Part shown: piece by piece, positions 22,623 through 31,630 of the stretch
How positions within the stretch are numbered: the first letter of the stretch is position 1
How the letters are laid out: each line of letters begins with the position of its first letter
Translations under genes and position numbers: made by a program
The notes under the pieces: model-generated
Told to the model about the DNA's origin: nothing
Databases searched by the model: none
What the model saw: the letters and a program-made list of their open reading frames with translations, nothing else
NCBI GenBank assembly: GCA_025917655.1
Contig: CP084611.1
Location: forward strand, 4,712,001-4,776,000
Direction of reading: 5' to 3'
Source: Chlorella sorokiniana
Lineage: Eukaryota; Chlorophyta; Trebouxiophyceae; Chlorellales; Chlorellaceae
Length of the DNA stretch: 64,000 bases

Positions 22623-24945
22623 ATGCACGGCCGGCCACGCGTGAAAGCCACCGGTCCTCCAGACCCGGAGCGGGTGAAGGCGGCCGAACAGAAGGTCAGG
22701 AGATCCGCAGCTCATCCCCGGGATGCTGGCAGCGTTCCCTGCCGCTGCCGCCGCTGCTGCCTCCCCCGCCCTTCGCCCCGCAGCACTCCCTGACGGATGT
22801 CTGCACTGAGGCCTTTCACTAGGCTAGCTTTTGGCTGAGCCACCATGACTCGTGGGCGACGCTGCAGGCAGCGCTGTTTGGGCAGCTGACGGGGGAGGTG
22901 CTGAAGCGGCGGGCCGCGCGGCGGTACGATGCCGAATCGCTTGCCCTGGCTGGCAAGCTGCTGGAGCTGCACCCCGAGGTGTACACGGTGTGGAACTACC
23001 GCCGTGAGGCGTTGACACCGGTGCGTAGGGCCTGCTTTGGTGCGAGGTGACGCTCGGAGGCATCGCGGGTGGCGGCGTGCGAGGGGTGTGGCCCGCCTGC
23101 GGGGCCTTGCTCCCCGCGCGGGCGCCTTGCCAGGCATCGTAAGAGTGCATGCAGGTGCTGGAGGGTGGCGGGGAGGCGGCGGTGGCGGCGGTGGCGGGTG
23201 AGCTGGCGCTGACGGAGCGGGCCCTGGCCAAGAACCCAAAGTCCTACTCCACCTGGCACCACCGCAAGTGGGCGGTGGCCAAGGGCTTCTGCTCCCTGGA
23301 GCACGAGCTCAAGCTGGTGAGACGCCCGCAGCTGAGCAGCCTGCTGGAGTTGCGGCGAGGGGCAGCAGCATGCGCGCGGCTGGCGGCCGCTCTGCTGAGC
23401 AGCCTGGGCAGGAGGGCTGCCCGGTGCTGCCATCGCGCCGTGGCCCCCTGACAACCTGCATGTTCCATGGTGCACCGCTTGCAACGCCTGTCCTGCCTGC
23501 TTTGCAGGTGTCCCGCCTGTTGAATGTTGACGAGCGCAACTTTCACGGCTGGGGCTACCGCCGCTTCGTGGTGCAGGTGCACGGCCGCTCGGTGGCACCC
23601 TACACTCTGCCCGCTTCTGCTGCGACCTTGTGTGTTCCTGCTTTTTGCCCAAGTCCAGCCAACCCAGTCCGCTTCGGCTGCCTCTCACAATGCACTGTGC
23701 CTTTTCCAACGTTTCCAACTGTGCATGTCCTTCCCTGCGTTTCCGCAGTTGATGGGCACCCCCGCCGAGCGGGAGCTGGAGTATGCCGCTCTGAAGATCA
23801 ACCAGAACTTTTCAAACTATTCCGCCTGGCATTCCCGTACCGTGCTGCTGCCAGTGCTGCACGCCGGCGATGCGAGCGGCACAGCACAGCCAGACACCAT
23901 TGAGCAGCTGACGGCAGCGCTGCGCGGCGGCGCAGGCTTGGACAAGGGAGATGCTGGTGCTGGAGGCCAACATGCTGAGCAGGAGAGCTACGATTCTCAA
24001 CAAGGCCAGCAGCAGCAGCAGCAGCAGCAGCAACAGGACAGACACGCAGCGGCAGCTGCAGGAGAGACGACAGGCGCAGCCGCGACAGCCCCCTCGGCGG
24101 CGGCGCCGCAGCTCTGCTTGCGAGGCTCTGCGGCCGCCCCGCTGCGGTGCCCAAGACGGCTCTAGATGAGGAGTACGAGCTGGTGAAGCAGGCGTTTTGG
24201 ACGGAGCCTGAGGACCAGAGCGGCTGGTTCTACCACCGCTGGCTGCTGGGTGCGCCCTGCACCACACTGCTGCGCCGCTGGCCTGGCCGTTTTGCTGCTG
24301 CTGCAACCTTTGCCTGACATCCCGATCAGTTCAACCCCAGCCTGGCTCAGCCGCGCCCCCAACCCCATGTCCCCACCCCGCCCACCCCCTCACACCCACA
24401 CATGCCCTGGCAGGCTGCTCAATGGCGCATTGGGAGCAGGCGCGCGGCACCGACGCCGAGGCGGCAGAGGCGCAGGCCCTGCTGGCTGTGCTGGCGCGGG
24501 AGCTGCGGACCTGCGAGGTGTGCCCGAGCTGCTCATGGCTGAACGATTGGCTGACAGAGGCGGAGGCAGGCTGGGTTGATAGCAACAAACGAAGCGCAGG
24601 CTGTTGGTGCTCTCAGGGGGTTGCTTTGGTTTGGGGGATCCGTGCTGATTGTGTATCCTTGTGCTGGCTCCCCTTCATTACCCCATGAAGGAGCTTCTTG
24701 AGGCGGAGCCGGAAGCCAAGTGGGCGCTGCTCACCCTGACGAGGCTGAAGGAGCTGCGGCTGCAGGTGCTCGGCAGCTGCCCGGCAGATGGCGCAGCAGG
24801 CGGCAGTGCAGCAGCTGAGCTGGCTACCGAGGTGGCAGAGGGGTATGCGCGGCTCAAGCAGCTGGACCTGCTGCGGCGGGGCTACTATGTTGATGCTGAG
24901 GAGGGGCGGGCTCATGTTGTGGCCAAACCTGCGGCGGTGCAGTGA
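22623..24945 (+). CDS. RGTA: Rab geranylgeranyltransferase alpha subunit
   Basis: The alpha subunit of GGTase-II, which with the beta subunit and REP prenylates Rab GTPases in the cytosol. Exons: 22623-22694, 22868-23022, 23155-23316, 23508-23576, 23749-~24247, ~24416-24518 and ~24691-24945. The start MHGRPRVKATGPP matches plant members. The alpha-type prenyltransferase repeats are visible: ELHPEVYTVWNYRREAL, NPKSYSTWHHRKWAVAKG, VDERNFHGWGYRRFVVQ, NQNFSNYSAWHSRTVLLP and EDQSGWFYHRWLLG. The last exon is the conserved ELLEAEPEAKWALLTLTRLK. Between repeats four and five there is an inserted low-complexity segment of about 110 residues with a CAG-coded glutamine run (about 24007-24033). The frame changes inside this insert, through a missed intron or a single-base error. 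No separate Ig-like or LRR domain is seen, as in plant homologues. Confidence 0.93.
24007..24035 (+). repeat. CAG/CAA trinucleotide run in RabGGT alpha
   Basis: About ten consecutive glutamine codons within the species-specific insert between prenyltransferase repeats four and five. Confidence 0.85.
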
Positions 24946-25593
24946 AGCCGTGCTTCTTGCGCTCGTTGCTTCCTTGCATGGACGATGGTGCTTTGAAAGT
25001 TTGTGATGATATCACAGCGGTAGCAGCACTGAAGGGATGCATTGCAGGCAGCCATGATGTGCTACAGCCGCTCCTAGCATGGACCTGTCACAAGGACGAC
25101 GTGACGCGTGCTATCACTGGCTTCCTCGCCGCCCTACTGCCGTTTGGTGCGCTGCCATCTAACCAGCTGCTGTGCCATCTCAAGCACTCTCATTCAAGGC
25201 TGGGTCAGGCAAGAAGGGAGCGCCAGAAAGGAGATACAAATTCAGCATAAGTTCCTGCCTCTCGCCATATGATTTGCTGCAAGCAAGTGCATCAGCTGGC
25301 AGCAATTCAAGATACTGCCACGTACCTGGGGGTGTCATGGCCACGATCACATTTCCCAGTGCCATGAGCCACATGGAGGCAGTTGAGCTGCAAGCAGAAC
25401 GGGCAAGGTGAATAACGCTTGGATAAGCTTACGACGCGCAGCGATGACAGTCGTTTGCAATGTGGCCGAGGCATGAGATCACAGCTCAGAAAGATCAGTT
25501 TCATCAGAATGCGGGCCCACTGGCCTGGCCTGGCCAGGCTCAATCCACATCCTCTCTCTCACCTTGCACCACATCCCGTGGGCTGCCCCAGTG

Positions 25594-25991
25594 TGCAAGC
25601 CAGCCAAGCAGGGCCAATCAGGAACACTGCAATCAGGAACACTGCCGAGAAGTCAGCGCTGGATGGGATCCCCCAGCTGGGCACCACTAGGCTGCCTGCA
25701 ATCATGATTGCCAGAAACGTGCAAACTGCTCCAGCTGTCCAGCTGAGCAGCGATGCCCAGACCCGCATGCCCCGCACAATGACGGGGGTGATGCCAGGCT
25801 CTGCAGGCGGCACACAACCAGCACCGTGCGGGGCATGCGGGTCTGGGCATCGCTGCTCAGCTGCACAGCTGGAGCAGTTTGCTGTTGCTGGCAATCACGA
25901 TTACAGGCGGCCTGGTGGTGCCCAGCTGGGGATCCCATCCAGCGCTGACTTCTCGGCAGTGTTCCTGATTGGCCCTGCTTGGCTGGCTTGC
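25594..25991. repeat. Long inverted repeat (foldback/hairpin element)
   Basis: The left arm is 25594-25777 and the right arm 25826-25991, with a spacer of about 48 bases. Reverse-complementing the right arm gives a close match along the whole arm (roughly 93% by eye), beginning GCAAGCCAGCCAAGCAGGGC in both. The left arm has an extra direct 15-base duplication (AATCAGGAACACTGC at about 25617-25646). No obvious target-site duplication or transposase was found. It could be a MITE-like foldback element, or a hairpin locus producing small RNA if transcribed. Confidence 0.88.
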
Positions 25992-26885
25992 GCCCCTGCA
26001 GCAACAGTGCCATGGCACATCATAACGGTGGGACGTGCAGTTCAAGGGGCGACAAGCATCAGCGCAGGGGCGCCTAAGATGGCCATGTGCATTCATCAAG
26101 CTGCCCTAGCCCTTGGACTGCTGCCAACACTCATTGAAGCCCTTGGACTGTGTAGCAGGCTGTTGGTATCCGCTGCTTGCCAGAGTACCTCTTTGCAGAC
26201 TGCTCGTAAGGAGCATCCAAGGCCGCTCTGCAGCAGTAGCACAGGCAGAGGGTAGCTATGCTCTTGCAGCACAATAGCGGCTTCAGCAGCGCTAGCAGCG
26301 CTGCGACCATGGCGCATCAGCCGCTCTGAAGCATCAAAGGGCGAACCACTCTGCTCACCAAAGGCCTTACCGTGTGGAGGGGGTCTCGATTATCTATGGA
26401 TGCTGTGATGGTATGCACAAGCGCAGTAGCACACCTCCCACAACAGGAGTTGGAGGATTGGGCTATTCCTTGGGAGAGGAGAGCGCGAGGAAGCGCGCAC
26501 GGCAGCGCGTCAGCGCGCTGGCATGTCAGGCGCTTATATTGACGAAAGGCAGGGTATGTGACATGATCATCGAGCCTTGTTTCACTTATTTGCTGCGCTT
26601 GCTCTCCCTTGATTCACACCTGCGGTTCCTAGCTGCAGTGGGCCCATGGCACTCACGCGCACAATGTCCAAGAAACCACGGCTGCGCATGCTGCTCGTCT
26701 GCACTCTGCAACCTGCTGCAACACAGTTATGACTGCTTGTAAAAAAGAAAGCCTGCAAGGAAAGTGGAGATCAGCAGGTCTCTGTCCAATGATGCGGCGC
26801 TCAGCAGGATGTTAAGCTGAGCTGGCATGCAGTCTTGTACTGCGTGCTTGTGGGTTGCAGCAGCGTACACGCCTTGATGGGCAGC

Positions 26886-26890
26886 TTACA
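26886..26890 (-). terminator. TGTAA polyadenylation signal of the SDR gene
   Basis: TTACA on the plus strand, about 140 bases beyond the SDR stop at 27028. Confidence 0.45.
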
Positions 26891-27027
26891 GCGCAGGTGG
26901 AGGGTAGTGAAGGCGACTGGTGATGTAAAGTGCGTGGCACTGAAAGATGAGAGCAGTGACGGCTGGAGCGGCAGCAGCGCGCACCGCCACCTTGCACCAA
27001 GGGGATGGACGTCCCATTGCGCTCGGG

Positions 27028-28765
27028 CTACCACTCCACCTCCTCCCCTTTCCAGTCATAGAAGCGGCCGTTTTGCTCCATCGTGGTGCGTCCAATGATG
27101 TCCAGCAGCTGGGAGGCAGCGCGCTCACGTGTGAACAGCTTCTCCGCCGGAACATTCTGCGCCAAGCGGCGGGGGGGTGCAGCACGGCCAGTCTGGACGA
27201 GTGGATGGGCTTGCTGCCTGGGCACAATGTCACAGGGTGCAGGGCTGGGAGCCACCCGCCGCGCATCTACAAGCCTGCAACTGCAGCTGCCAGCAGCATA
27301 CCGCCCACAGGCAGCTATTCTGCTGGCCCTGCGGGGCGAAGAGGCCCAGCACCCGCACCTCCACCCGCGCGAGCCTGCAGGCCGGACCCGGTACACAACG
27401 ACAGCACCACCGGCAGCAGTGCAGGCAGCCTTCTTGCATTTGCCGCCACTCACACGCTGGAAGGGCTTGGAGAGGTCGGTATCCACGGTCCCGGGGTGCA
27501 GCAGGATGGCGGCCACCCGCTGCTTCCGCCTCTCAAACTCCAGCGCCGCGCACTTGGTCAGCTGGTTGATGGCCGCCTTGGAGGCCCGGTAGGAGTACCA
27601 CCCGCCCAGCCGGTTGTCGCCGATGGAGCCAACCCTGGCCGACAGGTTGGCCACGACGGCGGGCGCTGCCTGTGGACGGCCGGCATGGCGGGGGCACAGG
27701 CGTCATGGCGCGGCGCCCAAACCGCCATGCCCCCGCTCCTTCCCTCGCCCACACCTTCCATCCACAACCCATCAGAAGCTGCTTGACCCAAACACTGCAG
27801 ACCCGCTGCGCTTGTAGCATGCACCCGAGAGCCAAAGGCAGCTTGCCAACCTAATGCCGGACTCACTCGCTGGCGCCGCTGACGTTTGCAGCGTTGGCCA
27901 GCAGGGGCGCAAAGGCCTTGACTACCAGGATGTGGCCAGCGGCGTTCTGCACACAGCATGGGGCGCTGGGATGCTGAGCTGCTGGAGGAGCGGCAGGAGA
28001 GGCGGAGTCGCTTCCCCCGCCCCCCGCCCACTACCACACCACCCCTACTCTCCCGGCCACACTCCCTGCCAAACCCATCTACGTGCGCAGGCCCCTAAGC
28101 CCCCACACAGGCACACACACACAAACCCAACACACACCCACACCCACCCACAGGCACACATCAGCCGCTTATCACCACTTGGAAGCACTTCAGCAGGTTG
28201 TCCATGCTGACCCGCGCCAGGCCGGTCTCGGGGGTCATGGATGAGTCGTGCAGGATGCCGCTGGCGTTGATGAGGAGGTCCAGGTGGGAATGGGCAGCCG
28301 CCACCTGCAGGGCCGGCAGCTGCTTGTCGAAGCAGGTGCGACGGCTGGCATGCCGGTGCTCGGGCACAGGACATGCCGGCGTGCAACGGCGCAGCATCAG
28401 AACAGCGGTCCGCCTGCTCTCTCGTGCATGCATGCACCTGTTCCGCTGCCTGGGCAATGCTGGCTTCGTCGCTCGTGTCCAGCTGCACCAGCAGCAGGCG
28501 GTGGGCGCCGTGCCGCCGCTGAAGCTCCCGCAGCTGCGCGCGCTGCCGAGGGTGTGCGGCAGGTGGCCACCACAGCGTGGTCTGGCCGCTGCAGCAACTG
28601 GCTAACAAACTCCAGCCCGATGCCCCGGCTGCTACCCTGCACCAGGGCAACGCGGCTGCCGCCGGGCGGTGACGTCGCTGCTGCCGCTGCCGCCACCCAG
28701 CGAGCGCTCGGCGAGGAACCAGTTAGGCCGGCACTGCGCCGCGCTAGCAATACAATCGGCCTCAT
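27028..28765 (-). CDS. Short-chain dehydrogenase/reductase, C-factor-like, with N-terminal extension
   Basis: An NAD(P)-binding Rossmann oxidoreductase whose substrate is unknown. The ATG at 28765 opens a basic N-terminus (MRPIVLLARRSAGLTG) that could target a plastid or mitochondrion. The cofactor motif follows as RVALVQGSSRGIGLEFVSQL. Other landmarks are LLLVQLDTSDEASIAQAAEQ, LDLLINASGILHD, NAAGHILVVKAFAPLL, SARVGSIGDNRLGGWYSYRA with the YxxxK pair (YSYRASK), LHPGTVDTDLSKPFQR and EKLFTRERAASQLLDIIG, ending GRFYDWKGEEVEW. Exons: 28438-28765, 28176-28304, 27867-27946, ~27454-27675 and 27028-27156. One base too many in the GGG at 28550-28552 breaks the frame. The first-exon region has two degenerate copies to the right. 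Confidence 0.88.
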
Positions 28766-29922
28766 ATGCGATAGATGCGAGCTTGAATCCAGTGCCGAAT
28801 GATATGTTGGGCCAAGCGGGGAGTGACTTGTGTTGTGCGACAAAAAACAAGACCTAGCAAAGCACTTGCAAATTGTCGAAGCACACAGAAGGTCAAAGCA
28901 ATGGCTGACAGGACAGCATCGGTTCATGCTGAGGGCTTCGCAGCGCCGGCGCCAACCGTAACCGCACAGGAGCAGCGGCGACAGAGTGCCGCAGGTGCAG
29001 CATGCAGGTCGCAAAAGCTGCAGGTCACTGTCTTGATGTGGTTGATTCAACAAGTACATCTACAATTCACCATGGAAGCAAGCAGCAAGCGCAGTCGCTG
29101 GATGGCATGACAACCCGCAGCGCACTACATCATTGGACCCAGACCTGCTGATCTCCAGCTTCCTTGCAGGCCTGCTATCTTACAGGCAGCCTCCATCTGT
29201 GTTGCTGTGAGCCTCATACGGTTTGGCACCTCTGCCGTAAGCTTACAGGTGGTGCGGGCTCCGAAGGAGCAAGAGTAGCACCTGGCATGGAAGCCTTGCG
29301 GCGGCGATGCTGGGAAAATATACGACATCCGAAACGGCGGAGAGGGCATGTCAGCCATCGCAATATAAGTTGCAGGGCCAGGGCCACGCGGTTGCCGCCG
29401 GGCGGTCCCGTTGCTGCTTCCGCTGCCGCCACCCAGCGGGCGTTGGGCAGGGAGCCAGTTAGCCGGCACTGCGCAGCGCTGCCGACAACATTGTCTGTTG
29501 GCAGTTGCATCTGCACAGTTCCACAGCTGAAAGAGCGACAAAAAGCCTGCAGGTACAGCTCATCCACCAGCCATCAAGGCCTGTGCTGCTGACGTGGCCT
29601 GCCAGCACTGTTCCCTCGCTTGGAACCTGTGCTGCCAGCACACAGGATGTCACAGCAACCTGCGTCGAGCGGCAAGAACACAGCATTGCATCAGACACGC
29701 GGTGTGGGTGCGCTGCAAGCAAGTAGGCATGCTGCCAAACGTCACGGCAACAGCTGATCAACAAAGCCGACCTCACCCTGCATCCTGCCAGGCACCCTCT
29801 TGCACTTCAGGCGACCTTATTTGGTGGGTCAAGGACTGGCTGGCCATGCTGCTGCGCCGACTAGCGCTGCCTCCTCCGGCATCGGCGTCTTCCATGCGGT
29901 CTGGTGCTGCCTCCATTCATCC
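28766..29922. other. Intergenic, upstream of SDR; contains a duplicated SDR exon-1 fragment
   Basis: The promoter of the SDR gene and the 3' flank of the uncharacterised gene to the right. Apart from the fragment at 29383-29485, no gene is seen. Confidence 0.5.
29383..29485 (-). pseudogene. Duplicated fragment of the SDR first-exon region (copy B)
   Basis: About 100 bases resemble 28640-28750. On the minus strand both encode ARWVAAA, then a two-residue variant region, ATxPPGGxRVALx, preceded by a CR/AG-rich leader. Similarity stops just before the Gly-rich cofactor motif, so this cannot be functional as an SDR. It lies about 620 bases upstream of the SDR start. Confidence 0.7.
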
Positions 29923-31127
29923 CTATGCATGCTCGGACTTGTGCTGCTGCTGCAGCAGCTGCTGCGCGCGTGGCGGTGGCGGCTCTTGCTGCTCTGCTTC
30001 CTTGTTGTCGTCTGACTCACGGGCAGCAGCCGCACGCGGTGTTCCTGCTGCATGTCTGTACTCGCCCGTGAAAGCAATGCCCGCCCTGTCAATCTCTAGC
30101 CTCCAAGCGACTCTCCAAATCAACTCGTCAAGGTATTCAATCTGCACAATTGAGCAGATGGATCAGAGGGTTGAACGCTCAGCCTTGTCAAGGCACCAAG
30201 AGGTGAACGCAACAACTTGTCCACAAACAAACAATGCAGGCAGCAGCAGCATAGCAACACCCATGCACAACCAACAACTGCAAGCTCACCTGACCCATCA
30301 CCTCGTGGCATGCGGCGCACAAGTCGGTCGCTGGAACGGCACTCATCGCTGCCACACACTCCTCCTCGCCACGCATTTCAAACACAGGTAGGGCCAGCTC
30401 GCGACTCGACCTGCCTTCGTCCATTGCCTTACGATCTTCGCACAACTGGTGGTAATGTGCAGTGTAGAAAGACGCGTATGCCTGATATGAAGCGGCTGCC
30501 CGCCGTGCCAACCCAGTACTGCCCGGGCAGCCTGGGCAGCGCGCGCGCGCGAGCGCCTCCTGATTCCAAGCATCTCGCATAAGCGCTGAATTATAAGCTT
30601 TTCTCTGCAAACACACACAGGCAGGCAGCAGGCAGCAGGTGTCAGGGCAGTGGCGGGGCAGGGCGCTGCAAGTCCAGGCCGTCATCAACAACTGCAGCCA
30701 CGGAAGAGTGCAACATCTCTGCTTGTCGGCTGCTCACCGCGGTGTTCTCAATTGTCAGCTCCAAAGCCCGCCGGCGCAGCCTCCGAAGCTTGTCGGGGTT
30801 TCTGAGTTCAGGCGGTTTCGCTTCCTCCTCATGGCACGCTTTGATGGCACTATAACGCCATTCATCGTGCCGCCGCGTGCCAGTCGCAGGGTGGAAGACG
30901 TAATCGACAAACGTTTCCCACACGTCTGACAACAACTGCATTCTTACACCAGCACCTGATAAGCTGCTGAAGCGCGGAAGGGGCCAATCCACTCGCCCAC
31001 AGAACATCAGCCGCCAACTGGGCGCAGCGCTGGGCCCAGCGCGCTGCACACCCCGGCAGCGGCGCATCCGCAGGAGCCTGCAGCGTCGAGACAACTCCCA
31101 CTGCCTGCTGCTGGTGCCGTTGGACAT
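29923..31127 (-). CDS. Uncharacterised protein
   Basis: Three blocks read as exons. Block 1 (about 30680-31127) starts MSNGTSSRQ and contains CAQLAADVLWASGLAPSALQ, then SDVWETFVDYVFHPATGTRR and RRRALELTIENTAVSSRQAE. A frame change or very short intron lies near 30950. Block 2 (about 30293-30606) follows a GTTTGCAG acceptor and has AYNSALMRDAWNQEALARA and TAHYHQLCEDRKAMDEG, ending LCAACHEVMGQ at a GTGAGC donor. Block 3 (29923-30145) begins IEYLDELIWRVAWRLEIDRA and ends in a Gln/Glu/Pro-rich tail. There is no signal peptide or membrane span, and it is rich in Arg/Glu helices. No family was recognised. The splice borders and sustained composition make it a likely real gene. Confidence 0.6.
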
Positions 31128-31630
31128 GGTCTGAACAGGCTGATCAGATTGCTGATCATCCTGTTCTAATACAGGTTGCAACAGGAGAATGCGCATTCCT
31201 GCTTGCTGCAGGCCAGTTGCCGGCCTGGTATAAGGATTGGGCGACCGCCATTCACCAGCTGAGCACATCCACTGGGCTTGCCAGGCAAACTCTCTCGCAA
31301 GAAAGGCTCCCTCCCCGGCTCTGCCGTGCCGCTTCCTGACAAGCAGGCTAGCCAGGAACCAAATCCCATCTAGGCTGCGGCGGTGCTGTCGCTGGTGCCG
31401 CTGCCGCCACCCTGCAGGGGGCTGGGCGGAGAGCCAGTCAAGCCGGCGCTGCGCCTCGAAGCCCATAACTCCGGCCTCTTTTGCGACGACGAGTCTGAAA
31501 TCGGTGCGTCGTTGTGAGCGCTTGTTGCCCTGCTCTTGGCGCCTCCAGTCTGGAGGGTTTCTTGCATGGGCCATAAAGAGTCAGTGTTCCTCAGTGTCGA
31601 CATCACAATATTGACAAATGTGCGTTTAAA
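31128..31630. promoter_or_regulatory. Divergent promoter, uncharacterised gene (-) / LON-domain gene (+), with SDR fragment copy C
   Basis: About 500 bases between two start codons. It contains the second degenerate copy of the SDR first-exon region at about 31371-31475. Confidence 0.45.
31371..31475 (-). pseudogene. Duplicated fragment of the SDR first-exon region (copy C)
   Basis: The minus strand reads RRSAGLTGSPPSP, close to RRSAGLTGSSPSA of the intact SDR. The flanking DNA shares the CCGCTGCCGCCACCC core. It is more diverged than copy B and truncated before any catalytic motif. Confidence 0.6.

Larger units (their letters stand above)
24946..27027. other. Gene-poor interval carrying a foldback element
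   Basis: This 2 kb between the convergent RabGGT alpha and SDR genes is less GC-rich than its surroundings and shows no spliced coding pattern. A 278-codon open frame (25419-26255) is produced by the inverted repeat and is not credible as a gene. A short direct repeat of the 13-mer AGCCCTTGGACTG occurs twice near 26108-26152. Confidence 0.55.

Noticed and set aside
25419-26255. A 278-codon open frame on the plus strand
   Set aside because: It runs through both arms of the inverted repeat and has no domain, splice context or gene-like composition. The hairpin explains it.
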